A stretch of DNA of 64,000 nt from NCBI GenBank assembly GCA_910574885.1, contig CAJTDD010000014.1:53726-117725 (forward strand), given 5' to 3'. Source of the DNA: Lachnospiraceae bacterium. GTDB lineage: Bacteria > Bacillota > Clostridia > Lachnospirales > Lachnospiraceae. The notes beneath the pieces were generated by a model. That model was not told the DNA's origin and did not search any database. It was given only the letters and a program-made list of their open reading frames with translations. The position numbers and the translations under genes are program-made. This document shows positions 33,677-40,710 of this stretch, in pieces (position 1 is the first letter of the stretch; the number at the start of each line of letters is the position of its first letter).

Positions 33677-34282
33677 CTTCCCATCCACCATCTTACAATA
33701 CACCACCGCCACAATCGTACTCACCGCCGTAGCCGCGATCCCCGGTCCCACGATTCCCGCCGGATTCACGCTCCCATACTGGCTCCGGTATGCAATCACA
33801 TTCACCGGGATTAATTGCAGTGACGAGATGTTGATAATCAGGAATGTACACATCTCATTGCTGGCAATCCCCTTTTTCCGTGCTTTCCCCGGCAGCCGTC
33901 CTTTCCTGCGGTCATCCTCAAGCTTAGAAAGCTCTTCCATCGCCCGTAATCCTGCCGGCGTTGCCGCCCACCCAAGCCCCAGCACATTGGCAATGATGTT
34001 CGTGGTAATATGCTCCTGCGCCGGATGAGCCCCGGGAAGTTCGGGGAACAGGAAGCGTACAAGGGGGCGTATCCTGCGGGACGCCCCGCGGATGATCCCG
34101 GCTTTTGACGCAATCTCCATCAACCCCACCCAAAAAGACATGACGCCCATCATGGTAATACAAAGGGTAATTGCTTCTTTGGATGAATCAAGGGCCGCAT
34201 TTGTAATATCCGGCATCCGTCCGGTAAAAGCGGCAAAGATAATCCCAATCAAGATCATACCCGCCCATAGGTAATTCAACAT
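33665..34282 (-). CDS. spmA: Spore maturation protein A
   Basis: The protein has 205 residues with membrane helices and a nucleoside-recognition (Gate) domain: NYLWAGMILIGIIFAAFTGR at the N-terminus, TTNIIANVLGLGWAATPAGL in the middle, LIINISSLQLIPVNVIAYRSQ near the end. SpmA with SpmB is needed for full spore-core dehydration in B. subtilis. spmB normally follows spmA; here the cassette array follows instead. The last ~42 codons (from the RSQYGSV region) are repeated three more times downstream. A sigma-E-like promoter lies upstream. Confidence 0.92.
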   Translation of the reverse strand: MLNYLWAGMILIGIIFAAFTGRMPDITNAALDSSKEAITLCITMMGVMSFWVGLMEIASKAGIIRGASRRIRPLVRFLFPELPGAHPAQEHITTNIIANVLGLGWAATPAGLRAMEELSKLEDDRRKGRLPGKARKKGIASNEMCTFLIINISSLQLIPVNVIAYRSQYGSVNPAGIVGPGIAATAVSTIVAVVYCKMVDGKRRV

Positions 34283-34312
34283 TTACTGCACCTTCTTATG
34301 GCTTTTACTTCT

Positions 34313-34341
34313 ACCATATGCAGCTCATTTCCGTAATAGAA
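34313..34341 (-). promoter_or_regulatory. Sigma-E-like promoter for spmA
   Basis: On the minus strand TTCTATT (34341-34335) is followed after 14 bases by CATATGGT (34320-34313). Matches to the consensus are 5 of 7 and about 6 of 8; spacing is exact. Confidence 0.4.
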
Positions 34342-34346
34342 TATAG

Positions 34347-34375
34347 TTGATTTCCGTATATTTTCATATTATATT
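34347..34375 (+). promoter_or_regulatory. Sigma-A promoter for cca
   Basis: TTGATT (34347-34352) and TATATT (34370-34375) are separated by 17 bases, about 46 bases upstream of the GTG start. Confidence 0.6.
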
Positions 34376-34421
34376 ATTATAACAGACGCGGCTGAGATAA
34401 GAGAGACTTGGAGGGGATATT

Positions 34422-35792
34422 GTGGAAAATCTACGAATCGAACTGCCTGAGAGAGTAGACAGGATTATTACCATATTACAAAATCACGGATACGAGGCAT
34501 ATGCAGTGGGCGGCTGCGTCAGAGATTCCGTCCTCGGAAGAGAACCGGAAGACTGGGACATCACTACGTCGGCGACGCCTGAGGAAACGAAAGCGCTGTT
34601 CTGTAAGACTTTTGATACAGGAATCCAGCATGGGACAGTCACGGTACTCATGGGGGAGGAAGGCTTTGAGGTGACGACCTACCGGATTGACGGGGAGTAC
34701 GAGGACAGCCGCCACCCCAAGGAGGTGACGTTCACCCGCAGCCTGCGGGAGGACCTGCGAAGAAGGGATTTCACGATCAATGCCATGGCATATAATGAGA
34801 AGGACGGGCTGGTAGATATCTTCGGCGGAATACGGGATATTCAGGCAAATATAATCCGGTGCGTGGGAAATGCAAAGGAGCGGTTCTTAGAGGATGCGCT
34901 TAGAATCCTGAGAGGGCTTCGTTTTGCGGCACAGCTTGATTTCGGCATTGAGGAGGATACAAGGCGGGCAATGGGGGAGCTTGCCCCCACCCTAGGGAAA
35001 ATCAGTGCGGAGCGGATTCAGGTGGAGCTTGTGAAAATGATTACGTCGGACAGGCCGGAGTTTTTAAGGGATGCGTACGAATTGGGCGTCACCCGGGTAT
35101 TCCTGCCGGAATTTGACCGTATCATGGTAACAGGACAGGAAACGCCCCACCATATGTATTCCGTGGGGGAGCACACGCTTCATGCGATGAAAAATATCCG
35201 GGCGGATAAGGCGCTAAGACTTACGATGCTGCTGCATGACATGGGTAAACCTGCACGAAAGACGGTGGATGAGCAAGGGGTGGCACATTTTAAAAAGCAT
35301 GCCGCGGAAAGCCAGATAATTGCAAAGGATGTGCTGAAAAGGCTGAAATTCGACAATGACACACTGAATAAAGTAACAAGGCTGGTCTGTTACCATGACT
35401 ACCGGATGCCTGCGGCGGCGAAGAATGTGCGCCGTGCAATGAACCAGATTGGGGAAGATATATTCCCTTACTATATGGAAGTCCGCCGTGCAGATGTCTT
35501 GGCACAGAGTATGTACCGGCGTGATGAGAAGATAAAGAATCTGGATGAGATTGAGGCGTTATACCGGGAGATTATAAAGGAGAAACAGTGTGTAACCCTA
35601 AAGGGGCTCGCCGTATCCGGGAAGGATTTGATAGCCCTGGGAATGAAGCCGGGGAAGGAGATTGGAGCTTGTCTGAACCAATTATTGGAACGGGTCATTG
35701 AGGAGCCGCAGTGGAATGAGAAAGAGAAATTATTGGAGTTGGTATCTGCTGTTAACGCGGAAGCAGACCATGATAGAAAGAGCATAGAGTAA
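34422..35792 (+). CDS. cca: CCA tRNA nucleotidyltransferase
   Basis: This enzyme adds or repairs the CCA end of tRNAs. It has 456 residues. The nucleotidyltransferase head has GGCVRDSVLGREPEDWDITT, with metal-binding Asp-x-Asp in EDWDIT, then RRDFTINAMAYN and RALRFAAQLDFGIE-type neck motifs, and a C-terminal HD domain (HTLHAMKNI and LLHDMGKP). The start is GTG at 34422, with GGAGGGG eight bases upstream. Confidence 0.93.
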   Translation: MENLRIELPERVDRIITILQNHGYEAYAVGGCVRDSVLGREPEDWDITTSATPEETKALFCKTFDTGIQHGTVTVLMGEEGFEVTTYRIDGEYEDSRHPKEVTFTRSLREDLRRRDFTINAMAYNEKDGLVDIFGGIRDIQANIIRCVGNAKERFLEDALRILRGLRFAAQLDFGIEEDTRRAMGELAPTLGKISAERIQVELVKMITSDRPEFLRDAYELGVTRVFLPEFDRIMVTGQETPHHMYSVGEHTLHAMKNIRADKALRLTMLLHDMGKPARKTVDEQGVAHFKKHAAESQIIAKDVLKRLKFDNDTLNKVTRLVCYHDYRMPAAAKNVRRAMNQIGEDIFPYYMEVRRADVLAQSMYRRDEKIKNLDEIEALYREIIKEKQCVTLKGLAVSGKDLIALGMKPGKEIGACLNQLLERVIEEPQWNEKEKLLELVSAVNAEADHDRKSIE

Positions 35793-35823
35793 GCCGCTTA
35801 GGTAAATAACACCCGGGAACCTT

Positions 35824-35852
35824 GCATATTTCCCCGCATCCAATCATACGTT
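35824..35852 (+). promoter_or_regulatory. Sigma-E promoter for the cotS-like gene
   Basis: GCATATT (35824-35830), exactly 14 bases, then CATACGTT (35845-35852). The -35 box is a perfect match to GHATATT and the -10 box differs at one defined base. Confidence 0.65.
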
Positions 35853-35887
35853 AGAGAGAATATGTAATGTAAGTGCAGGGGATGGAT

Positions 35888-36901
35888 ATGCAGGAGTATG
35901 AACTAAATGTATTAGAACAGTATGATGTAGAAGTCAGCGGCACCCGCAAGACGAGGGGTGCTGTTTTATGCGACTCAGACCAGGGGCTTCTGCTGCTGAA
36001 GGAAGTAAAAGTGTCAGAAAAGCGTATTCCTGCGTTGTATGAGTTGCATGAGTATCTGAATGCCCAGGGATATACCAGGACGGACAGAATCATACGGACG
36101 AAGGAAGGGGAATATCTCGCCGTGTCGGAAGACGGAAGCCAGTATTTGCTGAAATCCTGGTTCCAGGGGCGGGAGTGCGATATTAAGAAACCGGCTGAAC
36201 TGCTTGCGGCGTCAGGAAACCTTGCCAAGCTGCATGTGTTGATGTGCAAGAGGTTAGAAAACAGCGTGGCTCCGGGGGCGCATCTGGGGGAGGAATACCT
36301 CCGGCATAACCGGGAGCTAAAGAAAGTGCGGAAATTCATGCGTGGGATATCGCCTAAGGGAGAGTTCGAGTCGGCTTTCCTGAAATATTTTGAGCAAATG
36401 TATCAGTGGGCGGACTGTGCCGGCCATGAGCTGAACGAATCCGGCTATGACGAGATTTACCGGGAGAGCGTGGAGAAAGGATGTATGACCCACGGGGAGT
36501 ACAACTACCACAATATTTTAATGCTCTCGGGAGAACACTGTTACAGGAAAGAGCCATGCCAGATTGCGGTTACGAACTTTGAAAAATTTAAAAGAGATGT
36601 ACAAGTGGAAGATTTGTACTATTTCCTGCGGAAAGTGATGGAAAAACAAGGATGGAAAGTCAGGCTGGGCGATAATATGCTGAATGCTTACTCGGCAATC
36701 CGCCCGCTTTCCAGGGAAGAGATGGAATATCTCAAAATCCGGCTCATTTACCCGGAAAAATTCTGGAAGGTGGCGAATTCCTACTATCATTCCAACAAAG
36801 CATGGATTTCTGCGAAGAGTATTGAGAAACTTAGCATGGCTATCCGGCAGACAGAGGAAAAGAAGAGGTTTTTAGAAGAGATATTTTCTTTTCATTTGTA
36901 G
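35888..36901 (+). CDS. CotS-family spore coat protein (kinase-like fold)
   Basis: The protein has 337 residues with the aminoglycoside phosphotransferase-like fold of CotS/CotI/YutH proteins: GAVLCDSDQGLLLLKEV (strand with lysine), LLKSWFQGRECD, the catalytic-loop equivalent MTHGEYNYHNIL, and a degenerate metal loop IAVTNFEKFKRDVQVEDLYYFLR. The HxDxxxxN and DFE residues are replaced, so catalysis is doubtful. ATGs at 35882 and 35888 and a GTG at 35873 are possible starts; 35888 has GGGGA at a suitable distance. Expression is expected in the mother cell from the sigma-E promoter upstream. Confidence 0.8.
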   Translation: MQEYELNVLEQYDVEVSGTRKTRGAVLCDSDQGLLLLKEVKVSEKRIPALYELHEYLNAQGYTRTDRIIRTKEGEYLAVSEDGSQYLLKSWFQGRECDIKKPAELLAASGNLAKLHVLMCKRLENSVAPGAHLGEEYLRHNRELKKVRKFMRGISPKGEFESAFLKYFEQMYQWADCAGHELNESGYDEIYRESVEKGCMTHGEYNYHNILMLSGEHCYRKEPCQIAVTNFEKFKRDVQVEDLYYFLRKVMEKQGWKVRLGDNMLNAYSAIRPLSREEMEYLKIRLIYPEKFWKVANSYYHSNKAWISAKSIEKLSMAIRQTEEKKRFLEEIFSFHL

Positions 36902-36945
36902 ATTCCTGTTGTATAATAGAATCATTAAGGACAGGAGGTACAAAA

Positions 36946-38679
36946 ATGGAATACCGTGAAAGATATGAGGGATGGTTGAACGACCCATATTTCGATGAAG
37001 CAACAAAGGAAGAATTAAGAAGCATTGCAGAGGATGATAACGAGATCAAGGAACGTTTTTATAAGGATTTGGAATTCGGGACGGCTGGTCTTAGGGGAAT
37101 CATCGGTGCGGGGACGAACCGCATGAACATTTATACGGTAAGGAAGGCGACTCAAGGGCTTGCAAACTATATTATCAGCAAGGACGGACAGAAAAAGGGG
37201 GTCGCAATCGCGTATGATTCCCGCCGGATGTCTCCGGAATTTGCAGATGAGGCGGCGCTTTGCCTTGGGGCGAATGGAATCAAGGCGTATGTGTTCGAGT
37301 CTCTGCGCCCGACGCCGGAGCTGTCTTATGCAGTGCGCTCTCTGGGATGTATCGCAGGAATCAACATTACGGCAAGCCACAACCCGCCGGAGTACAACGG
37401 ATACAAGGTCTACTGGGAGGATGGCGCCCAGATTACGCCGCCCCATGATAAGGGTATCATGGATGAAGTGAAGGCTGTTGTGGATTACAGCACGGTCAAG
37501 ACCATGGGGCTTGAGGATGCGAAGGCAGCAGGCGTGTATGAAGTAATCGGTGCGGCGGTGGATGACGGTTACATAGCAGAGCTGAAAAAGCAGGTTATCC
37601 ATCAGGATTCGATTGATGCGGTGGGGAAGGAACTCAAGATTGTATACAGCCCGCTCCATGGAACAGGGAATATTCCTGCAAGGCGGATTTTGAAGGAGCT
37701 TGGATTCGAGAATGTCTATGTTGTAAAAGAGCAGGAGCTTCCCGACGGTGAGTTCCCGACGGTTTCTTATCCGAACCCGGAGGCAAAGGAAGCTTTTGAG
37801 CTGGGACTTAGGCTTGCGAAGGAAGTGGACGCGGACTTGGTGCTTGCCACAGACCCGGATGCAGACCGGCTTGGCGTGTACGTGAAGGATGCGAAGTCAG
37901 GTGAGTACAAGGTACTGACCGGCAATATGTCCGGCTGTCTCCTTGCCGATTATGAGATTGGGCAGCGCAAGGCTTTGAAGGGGCTTCCGGACGACGGCTG
38001 TCTGATTAAGACGATTGTTACGTCCAATCTGGCGGACGCCATTGCGAAGGGGTATGGAATCGGCTTAATTGAAGTGCTGACTGGATTCAAGTTCATCGGG
38101 CAGCAGATTCTTGGATTCGAGACGACAGGCAAGGGTTCCTATCTCTTTGGGTTTGAGGAGAGCTACGGCTGCCTGATTGGAACCCATGCAAGGGATAAAG
38201 ATGCGATTGTTGCGACTATGGCGCTGTGTGAAGCTGCGGCTTACTATAAGACTCAGGGCAAGACGCTGTGGGATGCAATGGTGGACATGTATGACAAGTA
38301 TGGCTATTATAAGGATGATATTCAGTCTATCACGCTGAAGGGAATCGAAGGCTTGCAGAAGATTCAGGAGATTCTCGAGACGCTGCGCAAGAATCCGCCT
38401 ACAGAGGTTGGAGGTTATCAGGTTGTGAAGGCAAGAGATTATCAGGCTGAGACGGTCAAGGATATAGCGACAGGGGATGTGACAGGAACAGGCCTGCCTA
38501 AGTCCAATGTCCTGTACTATGACCTGACAGACGATGCATGGCTGTGCGTAAGGCCGTCCGGAACGGAGCCGAAAGTGAAGTTCTACTATGGCATTAAGGG
38601 AAGCTCTCTTGCGGATGCAGATGAAAAATCGGCAAAGCTCGGAGAAGAAGTTCTGTCTATGATTAACAAGATGCTGTAA
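36946..38679 (+). CDS. pgcA: Alpha-phosphoglucomutase / phosphomannomutase
   Basis: The enzyme interconverts glucose-1-phosphate and glucose-6-phosphate. It has 577 residues, four domains: active serine in NITASHNPPEYNGYKVYW, the metal loop DPDADRLG, sugar-binding GFEESYGCL and the C-terminal phosphate-binding RPSGTEPKVKFY. GGAGG lies eight bases before the ATG. It links glycogen phosphorylase output to glycolysis. Confidence 0.95.
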   Translation: MEYRERYEGWLNDPYFDEATKEELRSIAEDDNEIKERFYKDLEFGTAGLRGIIGAGTNRMNIYTVRKATQGLANYIISKDGQKKGVAIAYDSRRMSPEFADEAALCLGANGIKAYVFESLRPTPELSYAVRSLGCIAGINITASHNPPEYNGYKVYWEDGAQITPPHDKGIMDEVKAVVDYSTVKTMGLEDAKAAGVYEVIGAAVDDGYIAELKKQVIHQDSIDAVGKELKIVYSPLHGTGNIPARRILKELGFENVYVVKEQELPDGEFPTVSYPNPEAKEAFELGLRLAKEVDADLVLATDPDADRLGVYVKDAKSGEYKVLTGNMSGCLLADYEIGQRKALKGLPDDGCLIKTIVTSNLADAIAKGYGIGLIEVLTGFKFIGQQILGFETTGKGSYLFGFEESYGCLIGTHARDKDAIVATMALCEAAAYYKTQGKTLWDAMVDMYDKYGYYKDDIQSITLKGIEGLQKIQEILETLRKNPPTEVGGYQVVKARDYQAETVKDIATGDVTGTGLPKSNVLYYDLTDDAWLCVRPSGTEPKVKFYYGIKGSSLADADEKSAKLGEEVLSMINKML

Positions 38680-38735
38680 GAGTCCCAAAAACCTTGAAAA
38701 TAGCTGAAAATACGGCGAAAACCCAAGAATTTGCC

Positions 38736-38764
38736 TTGACATTTATCGGGAAAGAAGTTATAAC
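38736..38764 (+). promoter_or_regulatory. Sigma-A promoter for hup
   Basis: A perfect TTGACA (38736-38741), a 17-base spacer and TATAAC (38759-38764) lie about 100 bases upstream of the HU gene. Confidence 0.8.
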
Positions 38765-38865
38765 TGTATCTATAGGTCTTCATGCGACATTTGTATGAGG
38801 CCGCAGAATAGATAATAGAATAAAAATAAGGGATTCTATGTGTAGACAAGAGGAGGAAATTATCC

Positions 38866-39141
38866 ATGAACAAGACAGAATTAGTGGCAGCGATTGCTGA
38901 TCAGGCAGAATTATCCAAGAAGGATGCTGAAAAAGCGTTAAAGGCTTTTATTGATGTGGTAACAGATGAATTAAAGAAAGAGCACAAGGTTCAGTTGGTT
39001 GGATTCGGAACTTTTGAAGTGAGCAAGAGAGAGGCAAGAGAGGGAAGAAATCCGCAGACTGGAGAGACGATGAAGATTGAGGCTTGCAAGGCTCCTAAGT
39101 TCAAAGCCGGAAAAGCATTGAAAGACGCTGTCAACGAGTAA
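38866..39141 (+). CDS. hup: HU family DNA-binding protein
   Basis: This nucleoid protein of 91 residues has [25 protein letters not shown] at the N-terminus (a dimer helix pair) and the beta-arm [22 protein letters not shown]. It starts the cluster hup-rqcP-yabP-yabQ-divIC, which matches the Bacillus order. GGAGG precedes the ATG. A strong promoter lies upstream. Confidence 0.97.
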   Translation: MNKTELVAAIADQAELSKKDAEKALKAFIDVVTDELKKEHKVQLVGFGTFEVSKREAREGRNPQTGETMKIEACKAPKFKAGKALKDAVNE

Positions 39142-39232
39142 TTCATTTTGTATAGGAAACCGGCGCGGGATGGAGTTGGATTCGGATGAAAGGAAGAGCT
39201 GATTCCGTGGCGGGGACTGACATGGGGATTAG

Positions 39233-39273
39233 GATGCCGCGGGGGTCGGATAAGACCTCTGGGCATCTTTTTT
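39233..39273 (+). terminator. Terminator after hup
   Basis: GATGCC (39233-39238) and GGTC (39244-39247) pair with GACC (39254-39257) and GGCATC (39261-39266), followed by a T7 run. It explains how hup can be expressed far more than the genes downstream. Confidence 0.75.
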
Positions 39274-39296
39274 GTTGTAGGAAAGGAAAATGATTC

Positions 39297-39536
39297 ATGA
39301 GATTAGATAAGTTTTTGAAGGTGTCACGGCTGATTAAGCGCAGGACCGTGGCAAATGAAGCGTGCGACGCAGGACGTGTGACCGTCAACGGGCAGGTGGC
39401 GAAGGCCTCTGTGAAGGTGAAGGTAGGAGACGTAATCGAGATTCAGTTCGGCACGAAGACCGTAAAAGTGGAAGTTTTAGACATTCAGGACACCACAAAG
39501 AAGGAAGAAGCAAAAGACTTGTTCAAATATTTGTAA
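39297..39536 (+). CDS. rqcP: S4-domain RNA-binding protein RqcP (YabO)
   Basis: The protein has 79 residues, an S4 domain: MRLDKFLKVSRLIKRRTVANEAC and GRVTVNGQVAKASVKVKVGD. RqcP works with RqcH in ribosome-associated quality control, helping add alanine tails to stalled peptides. It is placed between hup and yabP as in B. subtilis. GGAAAGG lies upstream of the ATG. Confidence 0.93.
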   Translation: MRLDKFLKVSRLIKRRTVANEACDAGRVTVNGQVAKASVKVKVGDVIEIQFGTKTVKVEVLDIQDTTKKEEAKDLFKYL

Positions 39537-39562
39537 TATTTGGCGTCAGCCTTTCATATGAT
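39534..39562 (+). promoter_or_regulatory. Sigma-E-like promoter for yabPQ
   Basis: TAATATT (39534-39540), 14 bases, then CATATGAT (39555-39562). The boxes are 6 of 7 and about 6 of 8 matches. The -35 box overlaps the rqcP stop codon. yabPQ is sigma-E-dependent in B. subtilis. Confidence 0.5.
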
Positions 39563-39585
39563 TATTAAGAAAGGTTGTGAAGCGC

Positions 39586-39870
39586 ATGGAAGAAAGAACC
39601 ATACAGAAAAATCATAAGCTGGTAATCAATAACCGGAAGACCAGCATGGTGACCGGGGTAATCGACGTGTTATCTTTTGACCTGAATGAAATCCTTCTGG
39701 AAACGGAACAGGGGATGATGATGGTGAAAGGGTCGGATCTGCACGTCAACCGGCTGAGTGTGGAAAAGGGAGAAGTGGATCTCTCGGGAAATATTGACAG
39801 TGTCGCCTATTCTGATGTCCAGGCGCACGCAAAACAGCAGGAGAACCTGTTCTCGAAGTTGTTCAGGTGA
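39586..39870 (+). CDS. yabP: Sporulation protein YabP
   Basis: The protein has 94 residues from the ATG at 39586 (a GTG at 39577 is possible and closer to AAAGG). The YabP signature is clear: NRKTSMVTGVIDVLSFDLNE, then ETEQGMMMVKGSDLHVNRLSVEKGEVDLSGNID. It is needed for spore cortex formation in B. subtilis, in the mother cell. Four bases separate it from yabQ. Confidence 0.93.
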   Translation: MEERTIQKNHKLVINNRKTSMVTGVIDVLSFDLNEILLETEQGMMMVKGSDLHVNRLSVEKGEVDLSGNIDSVAYSDVQAHAKQQENLFSKLFR

Positions 39871-39874
39871 CGCT

Positions 39875-40228
39875 ATGCTGGGAATCAGGGAGGAAATGAT
39901 GGTGTTTCTGGCAGCAGTGGTGTCCGGTGCCATTGTCCGGCTTGTCTATCAGTGCATCCGGTGTTTCCGCCGGATTGTCAGGCATACCCTTGCGGCAATC
40001 GGCGCGGAGGATTTGATTTTCTGGCTAGGCTCTGCTGTCTATCTATTTGTGCAAATTTACCATACAAGCGATGGTAGTATCCGTTGGTATTTTGTACTAG
40101 GTGTTGTGCTTGGCGTGGCTTTCATGTGGGTTTTCCTTGACAGGGAGGAAAAACTGTTCAAAAAGATTTACGGCAGGAAACAAGAAAGTTATCGTCAGGG
40201 ACTTGATAAAAAAGAAGAAAAAAGTTAA
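39875..40228 (+). CDS. yabQ: Spore cortex biosynthesis protein YabQ
   Basis: The protein has 117 residues. Membrane helices occur at about 8-25, 44-62 and 70-88 (VVSGAIVRLVYQCIRCFRR; EDLIFWLGSAVYLFVQIY; WYFVLGVVLGVAFMWVFL). It starts at 39875, four bases after yabP. An earlier reading from 39758 overlaps yabP in another frame and is rejected. Confidence 0.88.
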   Translation: MLGIREEMMVFLAAVVSGAIVRLVYQCIRCFRRIVRHTLAAIGAEDLIFWLGSAVYLFVQIYHTSDGSIRWYFVLGVVLGVAFMWVFLDREEKLFKKIYGRKQESYRQGLDKKEEKS

Positions 40229-40291
40229 GATAAGAAAGAATAAGGGTGAGTATAACAGGCAGGGGTGCCTGTGAATAAGGGTGAATCGCAT

Positions 40292-40615
40292 ATGGGGAAT
40301 ACGGAAAAGAGACGTCCGAAAAGGCATCGGAAGAGACGTATGCAGCGTCATAAGAGGAGCGTACTGGCGGTCAGCGCGGTCGTTCTCCTTTTGTTTGCAG
40401 TCGTGACGGCGAATAGTATATCGCTTAGGGTCAAGGAGAAGGAGTACTTGGACCAGGAGCAGGATTTGGAACAACAGATCGAGGAAGAGAAAGCGCGCGC
40501 AGAAGAGATAGAGGAGCTTCGGGAGTACGTGGGGACAGACCAGTATGTAGAAGACATTGCGCGGGAGAAACTAGGGTTAGTTCACGAGAACGAGATCATA
40601 CTGAAAGAAAAATAA
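40292..40615 (+). CDS. divIC: Septum formation initiator DivIC (FtsB/DivIC family)
   Basis: The protein has 107 residues: a very basic cytoplasmic N-terminus (KRRPKRHRKRRMQRHKR), one membrane helix (about 25-42), then a coiled coil (EKEYLDQEQDLEQQIEEEKARAEEIEEL) and the DivIC end YVEDIAREKLGLVHENEIIL. It acts with FtsL/DivIB in the divisome. Placement before spoIIE is conserved. A GTG at 40265 is an alternative start; 40292 has AAGGGTG nine bases upstream. Confidence 0.9.
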   Translation: MGNTEKRRPKRHRKRRMQRHKRSVLAVSAVVLLLFAVVTANSISLRVKEKEYLDQEQDLEQQIEEEKARAEEIEELREYVGTDQYVEDIAREKLGLVHENEIILKEK

Positions 40616-40627
40616 TGGACAGAGGAT

Positions 40628-40662
40628 AAGCTTTAGGATAGGTTCCTAAGGCTTTTTATTTT
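40628..40662 (+). terminator. Terminator after divIC
   Basis: AAGCTTTAGGA (40628-40638) pairs with TCCTAAGGCTT (40644-40654), with one G-U pair, followed by a T-rich run. Confidence 0.8.
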
Positions 40663-40710
40663 TTGTTTTTTGAAAATTATGTCTGAAAACCGTTGAAAGG
40701 GGAGCAAAGA

